Under the pieces are notes generated by a model. The model was not told the origin of the DNA. It made no database searches and saw only the letters and a program-made list of their open reading frames with translations. A stretch of DNA of 64,000 nucleotides from Neofusicoccum parvum (taxonomy: Eukaryota > Ascomycota > Dothideomycetes > Botryosphaeriales > Botryosphaeriaceae): contig CP087208.1 in assembly GCA_020912385.1 (NCBI GenBank), positions 868,001 to 932,000 on the forward strand, in the 5' to 3' direction. Position numbers and translations under genes: made by a program. This document shows positions 21,032-32,500 of this stretch, in pieces. Every line of letters begins with the position of its first letter. Positions within the stretch are counted from its first letter, which is position 1.

Positions 21032-23290
21032 TCAAAATACATTCCCCGTAAAGATATCCTCCCTGCTGCCCAGATGGAACAACGGAATATGCTCCAACGG
21101 CGCACTCACATTAACCATCTGCCCGCCCGCATACGTCTCGTTCGTCCACCAATACGTCCACGGCCTGCTCTCCGTCCCGTTCGCCGCCGCCGCCTCGCCC
21201 GCCGTCCTCGGCAGATACACCTCCCACGTCGACACGTTCGGCAGCACGACGGGCGCGACCAGGAGCCTCGGGCCGAACATGTACTGCTGCGTGGTGACGT
21301 TCCTGTTCTCCCGGGTCCAGGCCACGACGGCGGGGTCGCTGCGGCCGAAGTCCATGAACAGCGGGCGCAGGATCTGGCGGCCGACGGCCGAGAAGCGCGC
21401 GAAGAGGGCGCGCACGTAGGGGGCGAGGCGGTAGCGCAGGTTGATGTAGGCGACGATGACGGGGGTGTTCTCGGCGCCGTAGACCCACGGCTCGTTGTCG
21501 CAGGTGAAGGCGCGCTGGACGTCGCAGGCGCGGGCGCCGTGGTTGCGCATGAAGGGCAGGAAGGCGGCCCACTGCAGCCAGCGCACGTAGAGCTCGCGGT
21601 ACTGCGGGCGGTCGACGTTGTTGCTCCACGCGACGGCCGGGTCGGGCTGGAAGCCGCCGGCGTCGACCGTGTACCACGACCAGCCGGTGGCGGCCGCCGA
21701 CAGCGCGTTGGGGATCTGGTTGCCCAGCACCTCCCAGGTGGCTTCGGTGTCGCCCGACCAGATCATGCTGCAGAACCGCTGCGACCCGATGTAGCCCGAC
21801 CGGCTGAGCGAGACCGTGTCGCACGGCGCGCCCGCCCGCGTGCCGCTGGCGTTGCGCGAGCCCTCCTCGATGGCCTGTTGGTGCGCCCACGGGTACAGCT
21901 TGCCGACCGACGCCTGCGTGCCGGCGTGGTACAGCACCTGCGGCAGCGGGTACGGGATCGACTGCACGTAGTCGGTCTGCCCGTTGTTCTCCCACGCCTC
22001 GCCCAGCGCGCCGCCGTCGGCCTGGTCGATCCAGAAGTTGCGGATGCCCTTGTCGTAGTAGTTGCGCCGCAGCGTGTCCCACAGGAACGCCCGCGCCGCC
22101 GGGTTCGTGGCGTCGTAGTTGCGGATGTAGCTGCCGTTCCACGAGTCGGTCGTGCCCGGCCCGGACATGGTGGCCGCGAGCAGCCCGAGCTGCTGCATCG
22201 GCGCGTAGTTGACGCTGTCGTCCTCGACCGCCGGCCACAGCGACGCCATCATCTCCGCGCCCGTCAGCTTCTTGACCTGCGCCGCCATGGCCGCCACGTC
22301 CGGCCACAGCGCCGGGTCGAGCCCCCAGTCGCCGTTCTGCGCCCACGACTCGTAGTCGATGACGATCAGCGAGACGGGGATGCCGCGGTCGTGGAACTGC
22401 TGGGCGAGCTGGATGACCTCCGTCTGGTTCTCGTACCGCAGCTTCGAGTGCAGGTAGCCGAGCGAGAAGTCGGGCGGCGTGGGCGCGCGGCCGGTGATGG
22501 CCGAGAGCCGCTGCTGGATCGTGTCGTAGTCGCCCTCTGGCGCGCTGACGATGGCGTAGTCGACCAGCGTCGTCGAGTCCGACGTGAACTTGTTGCGCCG
22601 CGGCCCGAACTCCATGCGCCCCTGCGCCGGCGAGTTCCAGACGAATCCGTAGCCTCTGCTGGACATGAAGACGGGCGTGGGGATGTACGAGTTGAAGTTG
22701 ATCATGTCGATGACGGAGCCCTTCTTGTTCAGGAGGAAGTCCTGTTGCGTTCCTGTACCAAAGATCTGTTCGTCTGGGCTCGTGCTGAAGGAGAAGGCCG
22801 CCGAGAACTCATATCCGTTGCCGGTCCAGGAATAGTACCTCGGGTTGAGAGCCTTGACGGGGTTGAATTCGTTCGTGAGCAGTGTCTCCGATCCATCAGG
22901 CTCAATGCGGTAGAAAGCAAGACGATAGTGAGCTCCATCAAGCCCGTACGTCTTGACAATCGTGTTTCCATTACGGATGATTGCGCTCTGGTTGCCATTG
23001 GTGACCGTGTCGAAGGTCATACCACGAGCTTGACCATTCTCGGGTCCCTCGAGAGGCGGGTCGTAGAGGAAGCTGATCTCGTTGCCGTTGGGAGGCCTGA
23101 AGGGCCATGCTCTGACGCGGAAGCCATCGTAGCCATACGGTTGGACCAGAATTGTCTCGAACCCATGTGTCATTCGAAAGCCCGTCGAATTCGGCGCGAA
23201 ATACCCAGAGCTCACATTTTGAGCAGAGACAGCCAGCAAGGGCAGGTAAAGGAGGCTACACAGCAGACGCGTGGTTAACGAGGGCATCAT
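21032..23290 (-). CDS. Secreted glycoside hydrolase family 31 (alpha-glucosidase/alpha-xylosidase-like)
   Basis: This is a retaining alpha-glycosidase of about 752 residues, without introns. The start is the first ATG of a pair at 23290; it is followed by a signal peptide (MMPSLTTRLLCSLLYLPLLA, cleavage near VSA-QN). The N-terminal beta-domain carries GTGTQQDFLL. The catalytic (beta/alpha)8 barrel includes RGIPVSLIVID and the nucleophile segment FWIDQADGG with D422. The likely acid/base is D514 in MIWSGDTEAT, followed by WSWYTVDAGGF and MRNHGARACDVQ. Several N-x-S/T sites fit secretion. The Asp-Gln-Ala-Asp nucleophile segment departs from the WxDMNE form of common fungal maltases, so the substrate may be an alpha-xyloside or another alpha-linked sugar. 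A 734-codon open frame on the opposite strand is a by-product of strong G/C third-position bias. Confidence 0.92.
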   Translation of the reverse strand: MMPSLTTRLLCSLLYLPLLAVSAQNVSSGYFAPNSTGFRMTHGFETILVQPYGYDGFRVRAWPFRPPNGNEISFLYDPPLEGPENGQARGMTFDTVTNGNQSAIIRNGNTIVKTYGLDGAHYRLAFYRIEPDGSETLLTNEFNPVKALNPRYYSWTGNGYEFSAAFSFSTSPDEQIFGTGTQQDFLLNKKGSVIDMINFNSYIPTPVFMSSRGYGFVWNSPAQGRMEFGPRRNKFTSDSTTLVDYAIVSAPEGDYDTIQQRLSAITGRAPTPPDFSLGYLHSKLRYENQTEVIQLAQQFHDRGIPVSLIVIDYESWAQNGDWGLDPALWPDVAAMAAQVKKLTGAEMMASLWPAVEDDSVNYAPMQQLGLLAATMSGPGTTDSWNGSYIRNYDATNPAARAFLWDTLRRNYYDKGIRNFWIDQADGGALGEAWENNGQTDYVQSIPYPLPQVLYHAGTQASVGKLYPWAHQQAIEEGSRNASGTRAGAPCDTVSLSRSGYIGSQRFCSMIWSGDTEATWEVLGNQIPNALSAAATGWSWYTVDAGGFQPDPAVAWSNNVDRPQYRELYVRWLQWAAFLPFMRNHGARACDVQRAFTCDNEPWVYGAENTPVIVAYINLRYRLAPYVRALFARFSAVGRQILRPLFMDFGRSDPAVVAWTRENRNVTTQQYMFGPRLLVAPVVLPNVSTWEVYLPRTAGEAAAANGTESRPWTYWWTNETYAGGQMVNVSAPLEHIPLFHLGSREDIFTGNVF

Positions 23291-24222
23291 GGAGGGTGGT
23301 GATAGGCCGTGCCATGCGGATAGTGATCCGGTCCCGCTCAATTTATGTCAAATAACGGTGAGCCTCCTGCAAGATCTAACGAGGAATGACGTCCTGGTCC
23401 CCGTAAAGCTACATTCAGCCTGAAAGGGAAGTTCGGAAGCGTGCGGGAGGGGCTTGCACTCCGTCGATCTGTGGAGGTGCTTCCCCGCTTCGGTCCAATC
23501 ATCCTCCGCCTTCGACCCAATCTTGTACCTTTTACCAGGTGATTCTCCGCACTGCGGGAGACAATGGATCGATAAACTTCGTATTCGGTCATCGCATCTC
23601 CTTACCGTCACGAGCCCTCGGGCGCCGCGGGCGGAATCACCTGGTTTTTGGCGGTTGAACATCTAGTTTCATTTTCGGTAGATCGCATCCGAGCTTCTTC
23701 AGCCTCAAAGCTTGCCCGGCGGATTGATGAGCTTGGCCTAGACCACCAAATTAGATTTCATGAGACATTGTTTGATTTATAATGTGGTTATCTCTGCAGC
23801 ACTCAACTTGGGGATTGAAGATTGAAGGCGCATGTTTAGTCGACATCGGAATTCTAAGCATGGACAATCGCAGGAAGACGGAGAATCTATTCTTGCTATG
23901 AGAGCATAGCAAAAAGTACGTTTGAATCGCGCCGAAGGACACGAGTTCGGATGGATTCGATAGTGCCTAAATCAATCCTCAGCAACCTTGTGTTGAGATT
24001 CTCTCAATGGTATTATCTCTACATGTGAGTTAAGTTCTGCCGTAATGTACAGGATAAGCGCTCCTCTTTTGTGCTAAACTGCCTCCCCCTCCCTTTTCTA
24101 TACCATTATCGTTCGAAGGTGATGCAAGATTTGGTGGTTCAGGACCAAGAGATTCTATAAAGCAAATTAGTACAATTGCTCGGCGTCTGAATGGCATCGG
24201 TCTGCCCTGGGAAGAAGGGCCC
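23291..24222. other. Promoter region of the GH31 gene and 3' flank of the ZIP gene
   Basis: Both neighbours are on the minus strand, so the left part (from 23291 upward) is the GH31 upstream region and the right part is the ZIP transporter 3' UTR. The right half is comparatively AT-rich. No gene was recognised. Confidence 0.5.
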
Positions 24223-25555
24223 TTACGCAAGCATAATGCCAGCACCAGCGGCAATAGCGACAAACTGAGTCAGGATTTTCTTGAGCTCCGCTCCCTTGTT
24301 CGGGCCAGTCTCTAGCATCTCCGGGATCACAGCAACTGTGCCAACATACAGGAAGGTACCAGCGGTGAACGGGAGCAGCATATCACCCCATTGAAGGCTC
24401 GTCCCGAAAAGTCCAGGGCCGGCTGCCGCCCCGGCATGCGCACCGGTTGAGGAGCCACCAAACTCCTGAACGGCAATGCCAATGAGCGTGCCAAGGAAAG
24501 CGCCCACAGCGGTCACGAATTGGGCACCCATAGCAGCACGCTTGCTGAAACCAGACTGGACAAGTAGCGCGAAGTCGCCAACTTCATGTGGGATTTCGTG
24601 GAAGAAAACAGCAACGGTCGTAGTGGCCCCGAGGGTCGGAGATGCGTAGAAAGATGAGGAGAGCGCAATGCCATCGGTGATATTGTGGCTGAAATCCGCG
24701 ATGAGGTTCAAGTAGCCTCCAAGCTTCACGCTAGACGACGGTTCATCCTTCTTGGGAGGCGTGGTGCTGGCGGAGCCGGACTCCGGCTTTCGGGAGCGAA
24801 GTGAGGAAGCATCCTTGCCATCGACACCGCTCGCAGACGCGGAAGATGCCTTCTCGTTCTCGTTCTCGTGGGCATGGCCATGTCCATGCGAGTGGTCGTG
24901 AGGATCCTCGCCGCCAGTCGCAATGCGCAAGCCCTTGTCCATGGCCACGAAGGTCATGAAGCCGACCATTATAGCCACGCCCAAAAGAAGGTTCTTGTTC
25001 GGCTCAACCATGACAAACTTGACGCTGTCTGGTTCGTCCTCTCCGAGGAAAATCTCAGGAAGCAGATGGAACAGTGTGTCGCCCATCAGTCCGCCCACGG
25101 CGAACGCGACCATGACGCTGAGCGAGGACGGGTCGATGTTTGGGGGGCATAGTGCCAGCAGGAAGTTGGGCGGGCCTGAGATGTAGAGGGTTGCGAGAAG
25201 AGCATTGACGGCGGGGCCGCCTGGGAAGAGAACGTCGAAGACGCGAGAGGTCAAGCTTCCGGCGGGAGGGGCGGTCGCGGTCTTATGGGCATTCAGCTCT
25301 TCCACGAGGGGGCATTCCTTGGGCCAGGTCAGCGTGGTTCGCAGTCACAGCGCAATTGGCATTCGCAGGGCCATGCAGGGTGAGACAGGTGGTTGAACAA
25401 GGACCCACCTGCAGCTTGTGCTCGATCTGGGCGGGCGACAGCTGGGTCGCGGGAATCTTCTGGCCGGCAGTCTCGATGTGGAGCTCGGCAGCAGCCTGGC
25501 AGAGCAGGAGGACGGCCAGCGCCGCCAGAACGCCCAGAGACCTCCGCGATGGCAT
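24223..25555 (-). CDS. ZIP-family zinc transporter (Yke4/SLC39A7-like)
   Basis: This is a zinc transporter probably placed in the ER or another internal membrane, moving zinc toward the cytosol. Exon 1 is 25409-25555 (49 codons) and exon 2 is 24223-25317, giving 413 residues; the 91-bp intron is 25318-25408. The N-terminus is a signal sequence (MPSRRSLGVLAALAVLLLC). Helices with the ZIP signature follow: SVMVAFAVGGLMGDTLFHLLPE, a His-rich cytosolic loop (DPHDHSHGHGHAHE) and the metal-binding helices NITDGIALS and HEIPHEVGDFALL. The HEIPHE motif is diagnostic of the LIV-1/Yke4 branch. The acceptor ends in AAG (cccaag), which is unusual but is the only site that restores the frame to ECPLVEELNAHK. 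The gene is divergent from nop16. Confidence 0.92.
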
Positions 25556-25775
25556 CTTGACGGCTGGATGTGTGCAGGTTGCGAGCTCGCTCCGCTACCG
25601 CAGCTGGAGTAGGAGCTGCCCGCTCAGCGCCGAGCGTCATCTCCGAGCCTGGATCTCCGAGTCAGCTGACCTTATCGATAGCAACTTTTCGCCGCAAAAC
25701 TTGGGGAAAAGTCGACGAGCGACGCCCATTCCACCTCCGCACCGCCTCTCCGGAACCCTCGCCGCCGCCGCCGCC
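25556..25775. promoter_or_regulatory. 220-bp bidirectional promoter, ZIP transporter / nop16
   Basis: Two start codons face away from each other across only 220 bp, so both 5' UTRs and promoters must share this segment. It contains no convincing TATA box. The GCCGCC repeats just before the nop16 ATG lie in its leader. Confidence 0.7.
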
Positions 25776-26515
25776 ATGGGTCGCGAACTGCAGAAGCGGA
25801 AGAACCGCTCGTCCATCAGCAAAGTCCGCAAGAAGCCCAAGTCCAAGAAGAAGGTCCTGAATAACCCCATCATCGCCGCCAATTGGTATGCTCCTCGTTG
25901 CTCCCGAGCCAAAACGACAGGCCCGCTGATTCGCCCAGGAACAAAAATGAGACCCTCACGCAGAACTACCGCCGCCTCGGCCTCGCCACCAAGCTGAACG
26001 CCACCACCGGCGGCGTCGAGAAGACCGCCAAGTCCGTCGAGACGCCCAACAACATCACCGCGCCGCTGTCCGTGGCCTCCAAACTCGCGACGGTGCAGGT
26101 CAAGACCAGCGAGGCGCGCATCGAGCGCGACCCGGAAACCGGCGCCGTGCGCATCGTCGAGGACGGCAGCAAGCGCCCGAACCCGCTGAACGACCCGCTG
26201 AACGAGCTTGACGAGGAGGAGGCCGAGTGGCAGGGCATCACGGCCCACGACGTCCCCGCCGTCGACCCTGCGGCCGCCGAGAAGAGCGATAACCCCGTCG
26301 TCAGGCAATTGGAGGAGCTGGCAGCGTCGGCGGGCAAGCGCAAGGCCCCGCGCAAGCAGTCGGAGCGCGAGGTCGAGTGGGTTGAGCGGCTGGTCAAGAA
26401 GTACGGGGATGACTACGGGAAGATGAGCAGGGACATGAAGCTCAACCCGATGCAGCAAAGCGAGGGCGATATCAAGAGGAGGGTCAAGAAGTGGCGGGAA
26501 TCACAGCAGGAATAG
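25776..26515 (+). CDS. nop16: Ribosome biogenesis protein Nop16
   Basis: This is a nucleolar factor needed for assembly of the 60S pre-ribosomal particle. Exon 1 is 25776-25885, the 53-bp intron is 25886-25938 and exon 2 is 25939-26515, giving 228 residues. The N-terminus MGRELQKRKNRSS followed by a lysine-rich stretch is typical of Nop16 and serves nucleolar targeting. The intron splits the Trp codon in NPIIAANW-NKNETLTQNY, which is a hallmark junction of the family. The C-terminal segment VEWVERLVKKYGDDYGKM and MKLNPMQQSEGDIKRRVKKW matches the conserved Nop16 end. Length agrees with fungal orthologues. Confidence 0.95.
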
Positions 26516-29500
26516 GGGCCCGCAATCGGTGGGGCTCCCTAAAGGCTCGAGGAGCACAATTTTTGCATGGAATGGCGTTCAGAGGCAGACGGCGTTGAGC
26601 GATCTTGAAGGGTCTTCAAAGAGAGACTGCCCCTTAAAGACACTTTTGGGCTAATCCAAGTTTCCCCGCATGGAAATATCGAGAACTTCAACGCAAACCG
26701 TGGCTTAAAAGTGAACCCCGCAACAGAGCAGTTTTCACACGTGCTCGAGTCTGCCATGAAACAGTATACTGCAACCCACAGTCATTCAACTGGATTCAGT
26801 CAAGTATACGGTGCACTTATATGAATAGATCTTTGCGCCGTTGAGCGCTCACTTTGCAAGATATGGCAGCGTCAAGCACTCCCAGGGAGTCGAAGCATCC
26901 GTCTGGATGTAAAAGCCCAATAAATGACACGAAACCTCATCCAGACGAACAATTCAAGTCTCAATGGTTTTGTGTTTTACCAAAGAACATGAAAATTGAC
27001 AAACACGACGTCAAATTTCAGCCTTAGTGCGTGTCATTATTCACTCCACAGAAATAGTCGTTCATATAATTAGCGAGAAATTTGCTATATCGGGAACATG
27101 AACTAAAGGGGTTCATCTGGCTAATCTACTTATAGCATCAGTTGCCGGGACCTCCAGTGGCGTGGATGGGATTTGCCGGTCAACCCTTTAGCAGTATCTC
27201 CTCTGGCATGGGAGCTGGCGCTATCACCAATCAGGCTTCATTGGATCCCAACTTCCTTAACGAGAAACTACAGTAGTACTTATGTAGACTATTGGCGGAG
27301 GTGCAGCCGATTGGACTTGGCTGCTGGAACCTTACGGGTGTGTCCATTTAAGAGTCTTGCTGTCGAATCCGGAAGAGCACTGACGGGTAGGGACTACCCC
27401 AAGAAGCTCGGACGTTATTGGTGTTTGTGGGAACAATGCTACCCACTGGCATTGAGGTATTACGGCTTCTTCTGGCTACGAGGGCAAGTCATTGGAGAAG
27501 AGAAATAACTTCAAGTGTTAGTCCTGCGATCTATGAGACTTCTGACCCGGGAACTGCAACTAATTCTGGCCATAGCGGCAGGCTAACTGATGAATGTGGA
27601 CATACTCAACGCTTTAGATAAGGCGGTGTTGATGCTATAGCGACTCTTGAGTTCAATCTTGAATGGTAAAGAAGTATCTCTCTACTTCACTGTCGAGGTA
27701 GAGTGGGCCATGCGACGTAGAAGGACCTTAACAGCGGCGAAGTAGATACTGACGGTCACTGGCAGAGGACAGGCTTCTCGTCGACACATCCTCACGTATC
27801 ATGTGTATTGCTTCGCGTACAACGAACACGTTCGAACAATGGAGCCGTATTGCTATGTGGGGTAGATGCGGCATGCACCCTTCGCCGCATAGAACGGTTC
27901 AATGACGAAACTTCCACCAGCTGTTCCAGAATACTTGCGATATTTTCCTAGTCTTATCATAGGTGAACGAAGACTGCAAGACTAAAATGAAATGCCAGGA
28001 GGGTATAGGGAGCAACTTTTGCTCTGCGTTGTCAAGCGCATACACGTAATACCCTCCCAACGGGACAATCAGGTCTAGCCATCAACTCTGTCCACCTAGA
28101 GTTGAAGTCACCGGACGTCAAAGTGACCTAGGACGTACCTCAAATCTGTTTGGACAAATGCTCCGAGTCCCCGCATAGCCGTGTTCGTTAAAGATAGTCC
28201 GCACTAGCCGGTGGCTGCAGCTCCCGCCTGTAATTTTTTCAATAGTCAAAGTCAATTCACCCCGTCCCGAATTGAAATCGCGATGATCGGACCACCACTA
28301 GTAACCATCGACAAGATCGCCATTACATGGGGACTTTCCACTGTAGATCAACGCGGCTGTTGGACACAACGACATACCGACAACATAAGCCAGAACGCAA
28401 CAACCAGAACGAAACGCGGCGAAAGGTCAATGGGTGAAGAGAAAATGAGATAGAATAGCGGATGGCAATTCCACCCCAGATCGGATAACTTTCCCCATCA
28501 TGCGACAATGATGGTCCCTACATCCAGAGAGAAAAGCATAAAAATTTCCCTAATGCACACCACCACGTGTGGCTGACCAGTGCAGCACAAGGCTAACCTT
28601 CCCGACCAACGCGCCTACGACGAGAGGCCGCCCGGCGTCACACACGAATGGGAAAGCTCGACGGGTTGCGTTTTTACAATTGGTCACCAGCACAACCCGT
28701 CATCAGCCTCCCTTTCCCGTAGCCGTGCATGCAGCCAGATGTCATCTCTCTCTCTTCCCTCCCGGTTGGCGCAGAGGCGCGCGCGGACTCTGACTGGTCT
28801 GTTGGGGGTCTTCGGAGGTTGGTTGGTGGGTGAGCATGCAGCCTACTTGTTTCAGAGTGACGGCAGGCAACGATTGGCACGATGGTCAGCCCATGCTCAC
28901 CACCGGCTTGCGTGTTCTTCCTGCCGGCCCACCTGCTCTCGTCACTCTTCCCTACCCTACCCAACGTCCTTTGACATGGATGGATCCAATGAAGGCCGGG
29001 AGATGCGCGGACGATCGCTGCAAAGCGTGAGACTGGGCGACGCATCCTTCCCCAGCTGCCCTACCTCCTGCGCTCCCCCGGCTGGGAATGCTTGTATAAA
29101 GGACACGGACAGAAGAGAAGGCTGGAGATTATGCTCGCCGCAAAGGACGACGGTTCAATTGCCGGCAGGAGTTGGCACGCTGTTTCTCTTTCCCTCGGTT
29201 GCGGTGCTCTGAATGAGTTGGGGATGGAGAGGTGACTTTTGCCGGGAACACTGTCTGTTTCATGGAGATAGTGGACTTTGGATCTGGCCGCCCGCTAGGG
29301 CTGAGGTGAGCCGTGCTTTGTTGGAACAGAAGGAAAAAAGAGTCGGATTGTGCCGGAAATTTTTTTCGTGTCATGAGAACATTGCTGTTGATCCGGACAG
29401 CAGACAAAGGCCGTTGCCAAGGGCGGGTATTGGGCAAGACAGTAACGCGAGACGAGCGGTTCATGCAGGACGTGGCGGGTGGTTGAGCAAGAGGTGCCAC

Positions 29501-32500
29501 GGCAGCGTGTGATACGCGCTGGCAGCGGCGGCTAGGCCAATGGCAGGCGTATGGCATGGTGAATTGGTTCGTAGCCTTTGAGGGTCCAGTCCAGGCCCGT
29601 GTTGAGTAGAGTTTAATATGTCAGCGGTCGAGACCGCAGCTGCTCGCTGCAATTTGATTCGTATTCGGTACTTCCTCTCTGCGCAAACCCTAAAGGCGGC
29701 GTAGGAGGCTGCCCTGAGGTACGTACACCGTCCTCCGCGCATCTTTCTCACACCGCTGGCTCGTGCTGCTCGCTGGAGCTGGAGCAGCGGCGCATCCTGG
29801 AGCATCTGGCGGTGACGCGCAGCTGAAACCGACAGCAGCGCAGCAAATAAAGCCACGGAGCTGCAAGGTTCCGGCCTGCATGCTGGATCGTCGAGAACTG
29901 CTCAGTCGCGTGCTCTGATTCTGGCGTCTTGTCGAGCTTGACGCGCAAATTCTGCTCCAGTTAGCTTTGGATCTGCGCAATCTCCCTGGCGCCGAAGCTT
30001 CCTCCGCAACCCGAGCCCCAGGTTGCGCGGACGGCGTTTGCGGTCGGCTCAGGGAGGTCCCCTGCGGACGTGAAGCTACAGTGAGGTTCGTCGTGGCCCG
30101 GGCGCGCAAGGCGCTCAGAACACATGATCTGCTTATTGCGGGAGTCGTCATAGGCGGCGTTTCAAGGCACGCCGGACTCAGCCTCAAAAGTGGACGCGGC
30201 CGGTGCCAGCGCTCGTCGCGGCGGCCACGCCGTTGCGTTACTTCGCGCCGCGGCGGGTGCTGGTCGCGAGCAGCGGCCGGGCGAGGGCGAGGCGGGAATC
30301 AGCGTGCAGCGGCCCCAGTTGGCCCGCGGGCACCGGGCGCCCAGACCAAGGGGCGCTCGGCTTTAACGCACCTGGAAGGGGGAGCCGATAAGATCGCTCC
30401 AAAGGCGGCAAGTGGGGCGGGCGTTTCGCGCGAAGTGGGCTGTACATATTATTATTCTGAAAGTGCATCATCTTTCTGCACGCCAGCTCGCCGGGGAAAC
30501 TGTGGTCTATTGGCGCGTTGCAGCTTGATCTGACGGCGGAAATTAGCGACGGAGCCTCTGGGCCTCTCGCGCCGTCCCGCTTTTGTCTCGTGCATGTCGT
30601 CCGAGGGCGCGCTGGAGGCCCACCCGGAAGCCGGATGCCAGGCAAGCGCGCACTGCGCGAAAGGATACCCGCGTGGCGATGCCGTGATAAACGGTTGAGC
30701 TGCGCCCGGGTGGATGCCATAACGTCGTCGCTGCTAGCTTCGGACAAGATGATCCTCTGCCTGCGGATTGACGTGCAGTCGGATACTTATCCCTTGTTTG
30801 CAATGCCGGAGATCGTCCTGGATGTATGCAGCGGCCGCTTGATCCTGCGGCAGAGGAGTGAGATGCGCTGAGACGTTGAGGGAGCAGCTGCATCGAGCGC
30901 ATTCGCCGCGCCGTGCGGGCCTCGGGCTTGCGGTCTGCGGCGTGGCGGCCGTTGACGTATCGCGGCCGGGGAGCATGCCCGCGCTGCACGGGATTCTGCG
31001 AAGAGCTGCCAATGGCGACGCCAGCGAGCTTTGCCAGCGCCTCCAGGCAGCTCGCATATCGGCGGCAAACCCTGATCTGCACTGCCGCATGAACCATCCC
31101 AGAGCCACTGCTATTGCTCGAGCCGGCGGACGACCGGACGCAGCAGCGCGCGCAGCATTGACGTCAATGGGGGGCAGCTGTGGCTGTAGCCAGCCGCTGT
31201 TGACACCATGGCGTGCAGCGCCGCTGGAGCCAGCAACGGCCGCATCCGCGGAACGAGCAGGATGGGATGCCATCATCACCTAACCCCCTTCGCTCCTGGC
31301 CAGCCAGCACGGCAGCACAGATACGTCAGGCCGCGATGAAGAACGGTGCGGCAAACGGGCTCGGTGATCGGGATCGCTGCTGCAGGCAGGCTGGCAGGCT
31401 GGCGGGTTGAGCAGCCGCGGCGGTGGCGGCGCAGGCCGTGATCAGCGACTGCATCTCGACTGCCCGTCAACATCACGGGTTTCGTGCAGCGCTGCTATAG
31501 CGGGCTCGCTATTAGCACAGTGGCAGGATCGAATGGCCCGCGGGCCGGCCGCTCTGGACCTGGGAGCCCTGACGATGCGCCTGGCCTGCGTCAAACTGCG
31601 TCATTTTCGCAGGTCCAAGCGACCCCAAAGAGGCAGAGAGGGTGTGGTGAGCAGGTCGCTGAACGGCGTGCCTGGCAATCTTGCTGACCACGTCGCCTAG
31701 AGCGCGTGGGTCGCGCCGCCAAATGGAGCCTTCTCCGACCGCCCTTGGCGGTGCTTCGCTCGTCAGGTCATGTGCGGCGTTGCGCTGCGTAATGGCCCAC
31801 AGCGGCCCTCGGTGCGTGCTAGCGCGCGGCCGTGTCTATCCACGGCTTGGCGGCGCAGTTGATGCTGCCCGGCAGCGTGCTGCCGCTCTGCAACGCCCAC
31901 GCGCCCCGGCCAGCCGCCGTCCAGCCTCCGAAATTGCGCTGCCGCCTCGTCCAGCGCGGTTGCGATCCAGCAGCGCGACGTGCCATGCCGGACCAGATCC
32001 ATAGCCCTGTTCCGCGCCGCCTAGGCAGCGCTGCGCCTTTTTCGGCCGCCCAAGCCCGCCGGCGACAGGCGGAGCGTTAGCGGCTGCAGCGCTGCAGCGT
32101 GGGCTCCCAAGCGGCACCAATGAGGCAGGCCGGCAGCAGGCAGGGGTGCGGGCGCAGGCGGCGCGCCGTGGCTCGGCCTCTAGAAAATCTGGGGATGGGG
32201 CAGGGGTCGCCCGACGGTCACCCGCCAGTTGACGGGGTGCGGCCGGAGCTCGAGCAGAATTGGGGCAACGCGTCCGCGGCCTTGCTCGTGTTCCGCGTAT
32301 CATTCTAGATACGTACCCGTTCCTACCCCAGATTTCGAGGAAATGAGTGGCGAGCGCATCGTCAGCGCCGCGTAGGGTCCCATCGCCGCCCTGAAAGAAT
32401 CGCGCAAGAAGGCAAGTGATGGGCACGGCACCCTCCTTCGACCCCGGGGCCGCGCCAGGAGAACGTGCCGCGGCAGTAGCGGCCTCCCGCGATGCGCCTC

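Noticed and set aside
21111..22346. A 411-codon minus-strand frame overlapping the GH31 gene in another phase
   Set aside because: Pure Arg/Ala/Gly/Pro composition with no motifs; it is a frame shadow of the GC-rich GH31 sequence.
21074..23278. A 734-codon open frame on the plus strand opposite the GH31 gene
   Set aside because: The product is Arg/Val/Asp-rich and repetitive (runs such as VRRRRLARRPR), as expected from the complement of G/C-ending codons. The minus-strand frame has full GH31 motifs and a signal peptide.
25637..26458. A 273-codon antisense frame over nop16
   Set aside because: Leu/Arg/Val-rich complement of nop16 codons; nop16 itself is unmistakable.
28580..29212. A 210-codon frame in the region before the C2H2 gene
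   Set aside because: Ser/Arg/Cys-rich without any conserved character; overlapped by other frames.
31500..31545. An A-box-like stretch (TAGCACAGTGGC) suggesting a tRNA gene
   Set aside because: No matching B box, acceptor stem or cloverleaf could be folded around it.
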